Positions 34,301-45,900 are shown, counted from the first letter of the stretch. The stretch: 64,000 nucleotides of DNA from Diploscapter coronatus (GCA_964036155.1 OZ038422.1:86079201-86143200), one strand, 5' to 3'. Numbers and translations: made by a program. The notes: generated from the letters alone by a model not told the origin.

Positions 34301-36176
34301 AGACATTATAAATTGAAATCTTAACTTCAACTTTAATCTTGAAATTTTAATTTCGAACTGAACAAATGGAGTTAAATCAATTTAAATTTTGATTTTAGAC
34401 TGACGAGATAGAATTCGAGTTCCTTGAAACGTACTTCACGATGCCCGGCGATGAGTCGTTCGAATTGATGAAAGGCGGCAAGAATAAGGCAGTCAACAAG
34501 CAAAATGCGCTCCAGTTCATCAAGGTAACTTTTTGAAAATTAAAAATACCCGATTTTCGAGTGGGCTTCAAAAACAGCAAAATCTAAAATTGATATGTTA
34601 GTGCTATTGAACTGCTTTATGTGTTTCAAAAATCGAGCTTGAATAATTTAATAAAACGTTGTGAGAGAGGAAAAGAGCACGTCGTCTTTTCCCCTCTCTC
34701 GAAACAATATGCTATTTTTTCTGTGGGTCGAGTTTGAAAACTGTTCGACCGGTGGATATAATAATTATTCTAAATTTTCAGCTGGTCTCTCACTGGCGGC
34801 TCTACGAGGGCGTGAACCGCGAGATGGAGGCTGTGCGGAGGGGATTTTCGCAGGTATGAAAATAAAAAAAAAATAATTTTTATAAAAATGTCTTTTTTCC
34901 AGAAAACTAGAAACTGAAAAATAAGAAAATGTGTCAAAAAATCAAATTTTAGGTCGTCAGTCCTTCCCTGCTCTCAGTTTTCCTGCCCGAAGAGCTCGAC
35001 GAGCTGTTCTGCGGATCCAGCGATTATTCGGAGAAGACCTGGAGCCAGAGCGCCATTGCGCAGGCGATAAAGCCGGATCACGGGTAAATTGGAGTTTTTC
35101 GAGAAAAGTTCGCTCAAGAAACTTTAAACCAAGGAAGAGTGAAATTAAAAAATCAGAAGTCAAAAGCCTGGATGAAAAATTTCTAAAAATTCTAGAAATT
35201 TTCTAGAAAAATTCAAGTTATACAAAAAAAAATGTTAAAGATGACGATAAAATTAAAAATGAAATATATTTGTTCCAGCTACAACCACGACTCGGATCAG
35301 ATCAAGTGGCTGGCGCAGATGTTGTCCTCATTCGGGAAGGAACAGCAGAGGAACTTCGTTCAATTTGTCACTGGCTCGCCGAGGTGAGAATTCAAAATAC
35401 ACCGTCTTGCATGCCTTACCCTTTGAAAATAGTGCGGGAAAACGAACGACGAAAGTTCTCTTTTCTCTACTTCACAATTTAAGGTATTGTTGATTGGAGA
35501 GAACACGTCGATATTCAAAATTATATGCTATTCGTCTTTCGTTTCCCTTCTACTCGCGACTCACTAATTCGCTCCAAATTTGATTATTTCGAATTGCGGA
35601 ATGAATATCGACTTTGCTCTCCAATCATTAATACGATAACATTCCGTGTTTTACACATTTTAAAAGTGATTTTCCATGAAACATAAACAACTTGTGCTCG
35701 AAAAATGTAAATTTGATCGATGATTTTTAATTTTTTTTCCAGATTGCCAGTTGGCGGTTTGCGCGCTCTCAACCCCCCTCTGACGGTGGTGAGGAAAAGC
35801 GGTGGTGGGGCGCACGGCCCCGTCGATCACGAGTTGCCTTCGGCTATGACTTGCTATAATTACCTCAAGGTAAGAGGGGTTACTAAATTTCGAAAAAAAA
35901 CGAATTAAAAATGTTACAAGAAAAACTAACTCTATCATACCGAAATTCTAACCTTGGTTAGAGTCCCCTTTTCTTGATTAATAACTCGTTAAGACTCAAA
36001 CAAATTTGAAGGTACGTTTCAGTGAAATAGAAATCTTAAAAAATTGTGTCGATAAAATATTCAGCTAAAATTCAAATAAATGTCTTCTTCAGGTGCCCGC
36101 CTATTCGTCCTACGAAGTGTTCTGTGAACGATTCCAAGTGGCTTTGCGTTTCATCTACTCCTTCCATCTTACCTAA
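6405..36176 (+). CDS. TRIP12/UFD4-type HECT E3 ubiquitin ligase (ARM-WWE-HECT)
   Basis: Nuclear HECT E3 ligase of the TRIP12 family (ubiquitin-fusion degradation and chromatin-linked substrates). I traced 54 exons giving 2025 aa, close to human TRIP12: 6405-6525, 6868-6966, 7121-7236, 7559-7648, 7876-7980, 8633-8718, 8857-8979, 9180-9307, 9580-9656, 14331-14455, 15882-15961, 17700-17777, 18219-18344, 22093-22225, 22373-22427, 22961-23056, 23137-23232, 23786-23907, 24207-24244, 24589-24694, 25090-25234, 25540-25649, 25762-25924, 26367-26499, 26637-26740, 26981-27057, 27261-27348, 27509-27637, 27727-27899, 27948-28061, 28426-28513, 28642-28789, 29035-29180, 29420-29560, 29931-30038, 30125-30286, 30543-30680, 31040-31162, 31402-31579, 32044-32096, 32223-32371, 32671-32781, 32901-33003, 33060-33193, 33410-33552, 33729-33778, 33842-33972, 34207-34297, 34399-34524, 34782-34853, 34953-35083, 35279-35383, 35743-35869, 36093-36176. 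An in-frame TGA directly precedes the ATG. Residues 1-450 are low-complexity and basic. The 17700, 18219 and 32901 exons use weak AAAG acceptors and are less sure. Confidence 0.93.
8012..8062. repeat. Short hairpin related to family E
   Basis: CAGGGGCTGTAAATGTGTTA pairs with AAATTTACAGCCCTG; the TGTAAATGTNTAGACAC sequence resembles family E termini. Confidence 0.6.
9341..9483. mobile_element. MITE family C, copy 1
   Basis: Starts TATCGTTGATTGGAGAGAAA and ends GCGTTTTCTTCCAATCAATAAT; interior GACATTCATGCAGCAGC and TTTTTGAATATCGACG shared with copy 3. Confidence 0.8.
12179..12199. repeat. (TA)n simple repeat
   Basis: Alternating TA run followed by a T-tract in the longest ligase intron. Confidence 0.95.
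13315..13349. repeat. (GA)n simple repeat
   Basis: GA dinucleotide run grading into GGGAGA, inside the longest ligase intron. Confidence 0.95.
14727..14859. mobile_element. MITE family A, copy 2
   Basis: CAGACTTGGAACGCTTTCC to GCGTCCCAACGTCTG with the same CCACCGCAAA/TTTGCGGTG core and an internal GATAGTAATCCAAACTGACTG shared with copies 3 and 4. Lies in a ligase intron. Confidence 0.85.
17140..17470. repeat. Pyrimidine-rich degenerate repeat tract
   Basis: Ligase intron segment in which stretches like CTCTCGAATTTCCATACCA and CTAACTTGTCCATACTATTT recur every 35-60 nt, nearly devoid of purine runs. Similar tracts lie near 13000-13160 and 19960-20240. Confidence 0.6.
18345..22092 (+). other. 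3.7-kb intron of the ligase gene, no gene seen
   Basis: AT-rich non-coding sequence between two in-frame exons. A pyrimidine-rich segment (about 19960-20240) repeats motifs of the form CTCTAAATTTCACGCTATTTC, like those near 13100 and 17150-17420. No coding exon with recognisable similarity is visible on either strand. Confidence 0.6.
22506..22627. mobile_element. Family F element, ligase intron
   Basis: CAGGCCTTTCAAAATTCGAC to ACGTTTTGAGAAGTCTG around GAGAGAAAAAAGCATGTCTT; diverged copy of the 28195 element. Confidence 0.65.
23350..23545. mobile_element. MITE family G, copy 1
   Basis: CAGATCTAAGGAGCACTTGA to CCTTCCCTAGGTCTG; shares GGAGCACTT..GTCAGAC and GGTCGC with the 54974 copy. Family A copy 3 follows directly. 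Confidence 0.7.
23547..23685. mobile_element. MITE family A, copy 3
   Basis: CAGACGTTGGGACGTTTTCC to the GGTCTG end; core as other copies. It starts one base after a family G element, so two elements sit back to back. Confidence 0.85.
25343..25507. mobile_element. MITE family B, copy 1
   Basis: Terminal repeats TATTGTTGATGCCAAAA and TTTGGGCATCAACAATA in a ligase intron; interior includes GCATGCTATTTCTCGATTTT and AACCACTAAAAATAACCGTG. Confidence 0.85.
25762..26499 (+). other. WWE domain of the TRIP12-like ligase
   Basis: Two exons (25762-25924, 26367-26499) encode a WWE domain: [14 protein letters not shown] followed by [20 protein letters not shown] domains bind ADP-ribose derivatives and occur in TRIP12, HUWE1, DTX and PARP proteins. 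Together with the ARM repeats upstream this marks the gene as TRIP12 rather than another HECT ligase. The intron between the exons carries a MITE-like element (25965-26170). Confidence 0.9.
25965..26170 (-). mobile_element. MITE family J, copy 1
   Basis: Inside the intron that splits the WWE domain. Its reverse complement matches 31785-31965 through GCAGTTCGTG, GTTAAAGAGCG, GTCAGCGAGG and GTACGCAATTTCC. Confidence 0.75.
27079..27158. mobile_element. MITE family E, copy 1
   Basis: 80-bp palindrome: AGGGACGTAAATGTTTAGAC to GTCTAAACATTTCAGCCCT with alternating CACACGCGCACACGTGTGTG inside; 22 nt downstream of a ligase donor. Confidence 0.8.
28195..28323. mobile_element. Family F element, ligase intron
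   Basis: CAGACTTCTCAAAACTGGAC to AATTTTGAAAAGTCTG; inner GCAGGAAAAATAGCGTG/GCACTATTTTTGCGGG around GAGAGAGAAAACGATCATG. Confidence 0.75.
31785..31965 (+). mobile_element. MITE family J, copy 2
   Basis: GTCAGTTCGTGGTGTTAAAG at one end and CGACACGCGAACTGTCAC at the other; same family as 25965-26170 in opposite orientation. Confidence 0.75.
34655..34746. mobile_element. Family F element, partial, ligase intron
   Basis: GAGAGAGGAAAAGAGCACG and CTCTCTCGAAACAATATGCT followed by CTGTGGGTCGAGTTTGAAAA, matching the right half of the 28195 element; left terminus unclear. Confidence 0.55.
35485..35633. mobile_element. MITE family C, copy 2
   Basis: Starts TATTGTTGATTGGAGAGAAC and ends GCTCTCCAATCATTAATA, with subterminal GTCGATATTC/GAATATCGAC. 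Lies in a ligase intron next to the catalytic-Cys exon. Confidence 0.8.
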
Positions 36177-37806
36177 AATTTTGGGTAAATGTGTATCACC
36201 AGAGTTTCGTATACTCGAAAACCCGACATCAACACCCCACCTCTGATTTACTAGAAGACACCCCTTCTTCCGATAGAAGTCTCTCCAGGGTTCTAATTTA
36301 ACACTGACTCATATATGGATATTCAATTTCCATTTCAAGCGGGTCAATTCGAATTTATGCAGGGTTTTTGAAGATTAAACTATCCCAGACAGTTGTCTGA
36401 ACATATCTTTCAACATGGGATTAGCGATTTTGTTGACGTCAAAACCCTGTAACCTACTCGCGAAATTTTCCTCATATAGGTGCTTTCTGATGTTTGGAAT
36501 TTTTCATCATCATAATTGTTCGATTTTTGGAAAGATCACTCAGATAACAAGTCGAAGATGTATCCTCCTTTTGAAAAAAAAAAAAAACTAGAAGGTGAAC
36601 TCTCCAAAAAATCTAACTCATTTCTTTCACGAAAAATCGTGAGTTCTGTAATTTTATTCCCTATTTTAATTGTAACGAAATCATCGCTAATTTTGGGTCC
36701 ACGTCTCAGTCGAATTCTTTGAATCGTCTTGTGTGTATGTACTTTTGTATTTTTTGTTGTCAAGAAGAATTGCAAATGGTGCGGAGCCAGGTATGGAAAA
36801 CCGTGCCTCACCCTTGCAAAGTATCAAGCAATAATCATATTTTAATTAGGGCAGGGAAATTTGACATAAAAGGAAATTTATTGATTTTCTAATTTGCCAA
36901 GTTTCACTGCCTATCTTATGGTGTACGAGCTCTAGTTTTTTTCCTCTAAAATTATTGTAGTTTATTTCTAAAATAGTGCGTTTTTGTCAAACATGATGAG
37001 CAATAAAATGTGATTTAAAATTGTAAGAGATGTTGATCTTTGCACAGAAAAATATTTAATTAGCATGACAACATTGGAAAAATGCATAAAAAAGTCATGT
37101 GAAAAACTTCCATTCCTCTAAATGAAATTTGTCCATTTCCACCGGAATGGAATTCAATTGGTGTTAATGATGTTAGGGAAATTCCATTCTGATAGGAATG
37201 GAATTCATTCAGCTAAGAAATGGGGTTTTTTTTTCAATTACCTCAATTTATTTACTTAGTCTCTAGGTAAATTGCTACTTAGCCCCAAGTAAATAATGTG
37301 ATTTTATCTTTCTGAACTTGATAAATTTCCCCTTCATCTCGATTTTTCCTGCTATAAATTAGAATAAAGCTACTATTATTTATTGCATGCTCAACAAAGT
37401 ATCATAAAGACTAAACGAAAATATATGACAGATTGCTTCGTTAGAAAATCTAGAATTAAAAAAATCCTATTAATCCTAGAAAATTCAATAGATAAAGCTC
37501 TAAATAATAGAAATCTCTAAAATGTCAAATTTGAACTAATGAAATTCGTTTTTAAAGAGCCAGTTCGCACCCATATGTGAAAAATGTCATGGAGAGATGT
37601 TTCACTTATTTGAGAAGAAAATTCGGTTATTTTCTGAGGAAATTTGAATTTTCCTACAAATATGTCGAAAAAGACAAATTTGTTCTTCAAATAACCTGAT
37701 ATATGCTTTGAGCAAAATTCTCGTTCAAAAATATTAGTTGAAGAAATTGTAACTAAATATTTTGAGGAATACTCGAACTTCTAGAATTTTAGGGAAAAAC
37801 CCCTTA
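36177..37806. other. Convergent 3' region between ligase and ornithine carrier
   Basis: Tail-to-tail interval holding both 3' UTRs. AATAAA occurs on the plus strand near 37002 and 37362 (possible ligase poly(A) signals), and TTTATT at 37379-37384 is AATAAA for the carrier on the minus strand. A repeated GGAATGGAATTCA lies at about 37145 and 37196. Nothing else was recognised. Confidence 0.5.
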
Positions 37807-40800
37807 TTAGAAAATGGAGTGCATGAGTTTCTTGGATTCTTCGTAAGTGACGAATAAGCTTCCAGAGGCGAGGCAGGTACGGATGTTCGTCGCCATCAGA
37901 CCCTTGTAGAGACCGCGGATGCCTGTAAATTTGATTTTAAAAAATTTTTTAAAGCTATTTCTATAGAATATTTTTCACGTTGTTTTTGCAAATAATATTT
38001 TAAAATTATTTGTAAAGAAATTTTTAGAGTATTTTTTAAAATTATTATTTTCTTTCATTTATTTTTAAATTTACCTTGCTCCTTGTAAACCTGTGCCAGA
38101 ATCTTCGAGAAACTGCCTCCGCCGCTCACCTAAAATCAGAATTCGTTCTTTTTCTTGAATGCACTATTTAATCTACAGAAATCAGGAAAACAATGATTCG
38201 TTAAATTTAGAAATTATTTTTGAAAATTTTCACATAAATTTGAAATATTGGTCCCTTTCTTCGATTATTTTTAAAACATTTCAAAAATCTACATTTTCTT
38301 GGATTATAAATACAGAGAGCCAAAAATAAGAAAGAAATCGCACCTGCATTCGACTTTTGACGACATCGGCCGGGAAGATCGCCGTCCACAGCGCCATGCC
38401 ACCCATCGCACCGGAAATTGCCGTTTTTAGGAGGCCTGCAATTTAAAATTTTTAGCCTTTTTTCAATTGTAGTTTTTTTTTCTAATATTACTCTTTAGTA
38501 TTTGATTTATACAAATTTACTTATTAAAAATGGCTATCAAATCGCCTAAAGTTTTGATTTCCTATCCAACCTTTCGAAATATATCCAACAAATTTACACA
38601 TAGCTCTTTAAGTAACACGATTTTTAAGAGAATATCAGTTTAGCTGAAAATGTTCGTTCTTCTAGAGGATATTTTATGCCTATTCATTTGCTTTTATTTT
38701 TGATTCTTACCGATATCGTCCTTAGACTGCCCCTCTTTCGCCAACATGTACCGCGTCGTTTCGTAGGCGCCGAAAAAGAAGAAATAGCCGGGTACCTGGA
38801 AATTCAAATTTTGAAGAATATAAATAATGAGAAGTAAGAGCTATTTCCGGAAAAAGAATTTGGAATTCTTGTTTAACCAACTTTTTTGAAGACAAGGAAT
38901 AATTTTTGAAGATGATGGAAGATTAACAATTACCTCTCTCGCCAACGTGGGCGTCATTCCGACGAAAAACCCGAGCGGACCTCGCTCTCTGACAATGTCC
39001 CGGCACACCGAGAAAGGAGTGCTAAACTCGATTTTTTATTAACATTTTTAAAAAAAAATATGTGTTTCAAAGAAATGCATAACAAGATAGAGAAGTTTTG
39101 TAGCGAATAATCATGAAAATTCTTTAAAAATGTTTTGATAAATTTATGACAAAAGCCTGAATTTTCAATAATGAAAGAAGCTAGAAGTAAATAATCATAA
39201 AATCTCATTTTAAAAGTATGTTTAATGCAAACTCATAATGAAATGAGTTATTCGTAATTTAACCATGCCATGGAAACGATTTTTCAGTTTTCAAATTTTT
39301 GAAGGGGAAAAATCCCGTACCATTTCACGCCGGTCTCCCTGGCGCTTTGGAGCTTGCACTTGACGAGTTCCGTCGGGCAGAGAACGGTCGCTGCGAAAAT
39401 TGCCGCCAGAGAGCCACTAAAAATTAGCAAAAAATTAAAACATCAATTTTTCGTCAAACAAAAGAAACTTGAATGCTATAAAATAGAAATTGAATACTTT
39501 TACGTAACGATTCACTGAGTTTTTGTTAATTTATTGATAGCCTAGGAAAATTTGTGCATAAAGAAGAGTTTTTAAATATGTTTAATTTAAAGAGAAAATA
39601 TATGGTAGAATCTATCGCACCTGACAGCATTTTCCACCGAAGACATGTCCTTGACGTCATTCCGACCCAGAGCGAAGCCGACTAACTGAAAATTTACCTT
39701 TCTTCTCATTTTTTTAATGCTTTAAAATTCAGATATTAAATATGTTAAAATGTGAAAATAATGATTTGAATCTGAAATGAATAACCTTTTGACAATACCC
39801 ATAGGCAGTGAAGAGCACGGCGTTTTCAGCGATGTTCGCGGCGAGCGCTGGGACGGTTCCTGAAATTTAAAATTGTGAAAAAACGACGTTTGACAAAATC
39901 AAAGCTAAAGTTTTGGATTATTTAATTCGATTAAGAAGAGTAAAATCGCATGAAAAAGATTATTTTTAAAATTTCAACTGAAATATTTTATACTTTATGT
40001 TTATGTTTCAAAACATCAGATGCTTTTTGATTAATCATGTGGAAATTTATGTGCAAAGCTTATAAAGACAAACGTGCATAAAGTATAGAAACTCTTTCAA
40101 GTACAATTTTCTTTTCACACAATATTTGATAAGTTTCAAAAAAATAAATTAAAAGGATTCAATGTGAATTTCTCAAAGTACTGCAGAGATTCCATTTCTT
40201 TTCTAATAGAAGTAAAAATACGAACCCGCATAAAGTCCCCGTATTCCCTCGAGTCTGTAGGTCTCCTTGACGCAGAAGATCCAATTCGGATAGAGGTGAG
40301 GAAAGGTTTGCAGCTTAACTTTTGCAGTGTCCAACGGCTGGCCTGCGTACACGTTCGCTGTGCCGCCTGAAACTCGAATTTTAAGAAAAAACAAAGCGAC
40401 CTATTGTATTTTTACCCTCTAAGTTACCCTTACTTATCCTCTCGTTCTTTTACTCCCCCTTTCATCTCTTCCCCTTGCTATTTTTCAGAGAACGGGGATA
40501 AAAAGTACAAGAGGTCAAAAAAGCTGAATTTTCTATGTTTCGAAATTTATAAATAATAATAATTTTAAATTTTAGGAAGTTTGATGTTGTTTGGAACTTC
40601 AGCTACATCCAAAAGCTAATAGATTTTACGTGATCGAAATTTTTAAATGGCTGATAACATTGTTAAATTTACTTCCACGTAGGCAGAAATTCCAGAGCAA
40701 CCCAATTATGCTATTATGTCTTCTTGGGTTTCAAAAAATTGGAAATAATTTTAAAATTCGAGAAAATCTAGTTCTAATCTGGGAGTCGTATTCATCATCG

Positions 40801-41459
40801 AATTCAAAAATAAAAATGAACCTTCGAAACTAAACGAATTTTATAGAAGCAGCTAGGCTTCGGAATATCCCATTACATTTTCCAAAATTTTCATTTCTAA
40901 TAGAATCGATAGTCGTTTTTCCGAGCAAATTTTCTCCAACCTACCGAGCGTTCCCGCGATCAGATCGATGACGCCATCCTTTATATGCGAGACGGCCGCG
41001 TGACTTGTGGACGCATGTCCTTCTGAAAAATTAGCATAAAATTGATCTACTTAAAAAATTCTAACATTAACTCCGAAACTAATTTAACTTCAAGATAAAG
41101 TCGACTATATAGACTCGAAGTTTTATTTTTAAAATCCACTATACTGCTAGGTAAAATTGATTAAATATTTTGGGTCTGAAATAAAACCTCAAGATAACGC
41201 AAAATTAACCTCTAAATTCTAACTTCAACTTCAAAAAGCAGACGTTGTAAATTTTCAGACCCGGGATGCTCGCCCGCATGGAATTAGATAGTGTGCCTTA
41301 TCGAGAGAGTGAAAAAGAGCATGTATTCTTTCGGTTTCTCGAAAGGGCACACTATTTCGTTAATGCGGGTCTGAAAATTTACAAGCCTGCTCCAGAAGGT
41401 TGAAACGTTAAATTTGAATTTCTACCTGTCGCCCCTGGCGTAGGCGCGTCCCTTTTCAT
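37807..41459 (-). CDS. Mitochondrial ornithine carrier, SLC25A15-like
   Basis: Mitochondrial carrier family protein exchanging ornithine/citrulline across the inner membrane. Eleven exons on the minus strand: 41426-41459, 40945-41022, 40226-40366, 39786-39859, 39621-39685, 39321-39416, 38934-39021, 38711-38795, 38344-38435, 38075-38129, 37807-37922; total 307 aa, the usual carrier length. The three tandem repeats each keep the carrier signature: [16 protein letters not shown] and [17 protein letters not shown] and the [14 protein letters not shown] stretch point to SLC25A15/A2 rather than the carnitine carrier. An in-frame TAA precedes the ATG, and a tattgcag acceptor at 41486 suggests trans-splicing or a UTR intron. 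I recall T10F2.2 as the C. elegans counterpart. Introns contain two inverted-repeat elements. Confidence 0.92.
40398..40516. mobile_element. MITE family H, copy 1
   Basis: GACCTATTGTATTTTTACCC pairs with GGGGATAAAAAGTACAAGAGGTC; interior CTTGCTATTTTTCAGAGAACGG matches copy 2. Lies in a carrier intron. Confidence 0.7.
41245..41385. mobile_element. Inverted-repeat element (AGAGCATG core), carrier intron 1
   Basis: TTGTAAATTTTCAGACCC pairs with GGGTCTGAAAATTTACAA; inner TAGATAGTGTGCC/GGCACACTATTTC arms flank CGAGAGAGTGAAAAAGAGCA. Confidence 0.8.
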
Positions 41460-42903
41460 CCTCCCTACGTAACTCGTTTAGTGATCTGCAATATATTGAC
41501 ATCATTATCAATTGATGCAACTGATAAGGAACGATGGGTTGATGATAAAGGAAAAACGATAAACAAAGACAAGGATCAATCACGTTACACAAATGTACTT
41601 ATTTTGTACCTGATGACTTTTCTAGGTTATCTGGAAAATTCAAGGATACAAAATAAATCCTAAAACATAACGAAAATAACAAAAATGTACATGTATCAAG
41701 CGGTAAAATACCATTTTTTCCGAAAGCTGAAAAAAGTGGAAAAAATATCTTTATCGTAAAGAAAATAATTTTCGTTAATCGCTGAAAAATGGAAAATCTC
41801 AATAACCCGCTCAAGAAAACGGGTAAAAATGGATATAAATTCAGTGCGAAAAATCAATTGCTTAGATGAGATTTTCAGATAAGTCGCGAAAACCGGATAA
41901 AAATTGCTGCCTTAGCCCTTGAAAAATAAGATTTAATTGAATTTTTCCAAAAAATATTTTAGAAAATGAGACCAGCTTGATAAATTAATGATAATAAATA
42001 TATCTCCGCAGCATAATTTAAATTCGGCATGAAGATAACAGACTTTAACGAATAAATTAACCCCATAATTTTTAGAAGAAACCTAAATCTGAAGTTAAAG
42101 GAATGGAAAGATATTTTACGCTCACCCGTATGAGAAAAAACGAAATAGTAGAAAATATTTGATAATCATGTGAAGAAAGATCAATTTGAGAGGGGGAAAT
42201 AAAATCGAGAAATAAGTCATAAACTCGGAAATGAAATTGCGTTTTCGCCTGATAATGAAATTCCAAAAAAATGGTGATTTCAAAAAAATATTCTTCAAAT
42301 TTGCCGATGACAACAACTTCTTGAAGGTCATATTTTTCGAATACCCCGATTTAGGTTGATTCACGAAGAAAAATATTCGAGAGATGAGTAAGGTTAAGAA
42401 TAAATAGAATTCACACATTTTAAAACTTCACTAAAGGATCAAAAATGTTTTAAAATAGGTGAATTTAAAAAAAAAAAAAAAAAAAAAAGTCAATTCTCCA
42501 GCGAATCTATGCAAAAATAAAACTAGGTTCAAGTCTTGAAACGATGCTCTCCAAAAACAGCCGCTTATTGCCAAATTGCATCAGCATCATGCTGCCCTCT
42601 ATTTGTACCCTGCAATTCGTTTATCATTTGCCTTTTCCTCTTTTCGCCGAAATCAAGACATTTCACAATGCTATTGACTCTATATCTGGTCAAGGACTGA
42701 TTTTTCTCATGATACAAGAAATGTGGGGGTGTAAACAAGAAAGAATGAATAATTCAAGAATTTCGTCAATGAAAAGTGGGATTTTCTATTTTATTTTGAA
42801 GGAAAAAGACATTTAATCTTCATTCTTTCTTAGAAAAATATGCGAACTTTCATTTGTTTATTTTCGAAAACAAAATTGATCGAAGACAGAACTTTCCCCT
42901 ACC
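41460..42903. other. Intergenic region, ulp-1 3' side / carrier 5' side
   Basis: No gene recognised. It includes an uninterrupted A-run at 42467-42488 and, near 42856, TTTATT (AATAAA on the minus strand) suitable as the ulp-1 poly(A) signal. Two open frames near 42122-42418 and 42544-42816 lack coding character. Confidence 0.5.
42467..42488. repeat. A-homopolymer run
   Basis: Uninterrupted A tract of about 22 nt between ulp-1 and the carrier; another of about 21 nt is at 44138-44158 in a ulp-1 intron. Confidence 0.95.
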
Positions 42904-45900
42904 TCACATCAGCTGCTTCGTACATATCTCGTACACCATCCGACGACGGTAATAGTCCATATGGGACTGAAACAGTTTTTCGATTTTAAAAAATTCATTC
43001 TAATTTTCAATCTTTACCTGGTTGAAGAGAATATCCGCTCTTCTTGCAGCGAAATCGGCAAAATGGGTGGCAAACACACCGCAGTCGCTTCCGTTCATCT
43101 GGAGTGGGATGTCCTGCAAAATTAGCATAGATCATCAATTTGGCGAGAAGGTATATTGCATATTTTTGACTATTACTACTTTTATAGATAAAACTAACCA
43201 CTAAATAATAGCTCTCGAAAGTTGCATTGAAATAAGGTATTTTCTTGAAGCTTATTTTTGAAACTTGGAAAACCCATTATTTCGGGTTCGTATGTTTCAG
43301 AAAAACACAGATCTCATACATTATTTTTTTCGAATATGAAAAAATAATTTCAAGAGCTATAGAAAAATCATAATACAAAAAATTTGTTTAATTAAAGACC
43401 CACAAATCTCTGTCCGATTTGCCATTCGGAGGTGTCGAACTCGATATTCTTCTTGTCCAGCGATTCTGCTTCGAGGTAGTCGCTGAAGAAAGATGCAATT
43501 TTTTGCTTGAGAAAATGTCTATTTTCACAAACTCATCATCTTTCAGTATTTTTTTTTTAAATCTTCCCATGTTTTTTTTAATTATTACAATTTAGTTTTA
43601 CCGCAATTTTTCCGGGATGCCGATTCGGTCGTCGCCGCACAGTGAGTCGTAGTACTCGATGCGCCTCTCGCCCAGGTCGATGATCTGGGAAATTTTTAAT
43701 TTATTTTTTTTATTTCAAAATTGTAATTTTAATCTTTATAGTGTTGACTTTTTAAATTCTATTCGTCATTTTAATTTTCTTTGCTAGTCCAAATAAGCTT
43801 CGAACTTTTCTTCGTTATGAATATAATCTTTTTTCCAATTTCCAGGAAATTTCAAATAATCGCGCGCTCTCAAAGAATACACAATTCTTCTAAAAATCCA
43901 CTTTTTCGAATATAATAAAATGTAGACTAGTTCAATCAAAGCAACAGTATTTCTGACTGTAGCCTCGCCTTTGTGAAGTCCTAATTTTGATCTTGCAGCC
44001 CTTAGAAATTGACCCGCTTTGAAATTTGAAGCGGGCCAATGCTGTAGACTGCTGAAAATGGCCATCCAACTACCACTTGACCACGGAAGCATCCGAATCA
44101 CATAGGTTTCAAGGGATTTAGAAGTGAGAATTCAATTAAAAAAAAAAAAAAAAAAAAACGATTGTTTCGGCTATAGTGTTTCGTTAAAATTTCAACAAAT
44201 ACAAAAAAAAATCTCACAGCCATGCACCAGTGGACGGTGAGATGTATGGGGACGAGGATGATGTCGTACGAAAAGATATCGACTTTGCGAGTCCATCGCT
44301 TCACGCCTGCATAGCCCCGCTTCAACAGAGTCTCGAAGAAGAACGAATTGAACATGTAGGTCTGAAAACATATACATAATTGTTCGCCATCTTTGGAATA
44401 TTCTAAATTTTAAACGTTTTTTTTCAATTTGACTTTGAAAAAACTGAAAACTCTACCGTCAAAAAGTAACATTTCAAAGGGGAAGAATTATTAAAATTAA
44501 AGAAAAAAAATCGTACTTTAGTGAAACCCATCACTTTAGTTTTTTTTTCAAAAATTGGTAGAACAAAATCTGTTAACCTTAGGAAAGCTGGTGTCTTTCT
44601 CAGCGCGGTCGACGACGAGGTTGAGATAGAAATTGATGATTTCGTCGTTCAGCCATTCGGCTCCCTTCAACGTCAGCAGGTCCTTTCTGGCCACTTTGAT
44701 GGAGAACGCCTGAAAATTTCGGCATTTTCATGTCATCTTCAAACGTTTTTATAAATAAAATGGCTAGAGATAAATTTGAAAAAGCATAGAAGATAAGGAA
44801 CCAAAAACTAAACAAAGTAACTACCTCCGAGAAGACCTCGTCGTGCGGTAGGGACCTTGTCCAAGCGGCTTTGCACAATTCGATCGCTTCCGGGGGCAGT
44901 GCTGAAAGAAATCAAAATTAGTAACCTTTCCTGGAATTAATCCTCCAAGTTCGGCAAAATTCGATATGTTTCAGATTCAAGAATTTTCAAAAGAAACACG
45001 CAGATAATCTATTTCTCACCAGGAAACTCGTTCTTGGGTTTTGGTCTGGGGACGTAACGCGTTCCTTTTACCTCGAGCAGCTTACGACGGCGCGCTTCGA
45101 TTTCATCTCTGAAACTTTTCGTTTTTCTTAACTCAGGTGTTTCAACAAATTTCAAAGTCAGGCTTGTCGTTTTGTAGAGCAATTTGGTATCTCTAGCTGC
45201 TTCTTAACAACGGATTTTAAATACCAAGGAAAGCTATCTATGAAATCTCAGCTTTTTATATTCTAGGAGAAAAATGGGATATATGTAAAATTTGAATCTA
45301 ATATATTCAAGAAAAGAAAGTATATGAAACTCCTTGATTTTCGTACGCAATTTACCGTTTCTGTAGCCGCGAGAGCTGGCGGATATCGTTCTCGACGTTC
45401 CCCTCGACCGCTTCCACCCACGCATTTTGGCTCTCTTCCACGAACCTGCAAAATTTTGAAATGGCGATTTTTTTTCTGGAATCTAGATTTTTCTGGTAAA
45501 ATATCTATGAAACATCATTTTAGTTGATACAAGTTTTGAGAAGACTAAAAAATAGAAAGACTCGAAGTTTTCTTTCTTGCATGAAAATTTTAACATTTAC
45601 TTAGCATAATCTCTGAGTATTTGTGGATCGCTCAGCGTGATGCTGTTCATCTTGTCCAGAATGTCCTGAAAATTCGTTTTTCTTCTTTTTCAATCAGTCG
45701 TCATTTTTCCCGCTTTCGAATTAAAACTTGATATTTTATCACGGCCTATTATAGCACTCGTTCTCTTCTTTGTTTTGGACAAATGAAATATTTTTTTGAG
45801 AAAATAAATAAATAAAATCCATTTACTTCGATCTTCTCCGTTCCCAAAGTGGTAGACATTCCAGTGCTGCTGGCCTTGCCCGTGCTTTCGGCTAAAAGCA

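Larger units (their letters stand above)
33410..36176 (+). other. HECT catalytic domain, Cys1993 at 35852-35854
   Basis: Ten exons encode the C-terminal HECT domain. Hallmarks: [20 protein letters not shown] at the N-lobe start, [59 protein letters not shown] and the catalytic [12 protein letters not shown], whose Cys forms the ubiquitin thioester. The protein ends SFHLT, matching the conserved SFHL terminus of TRIP12. The fourth residue from the end is the Phe expected in active HECT ligases, so the enzyme looks competent. Confidence 0.93.

Noticed and set aside
43784..44355. Minus-strand frames of 85-105 codons in ulp-1
   Set aside because: The 44218-44361 part is a real ulp-1 exon in its frame; the remainder is intron with a small CCCGCTT hairpin near 44010, not a separate gene.
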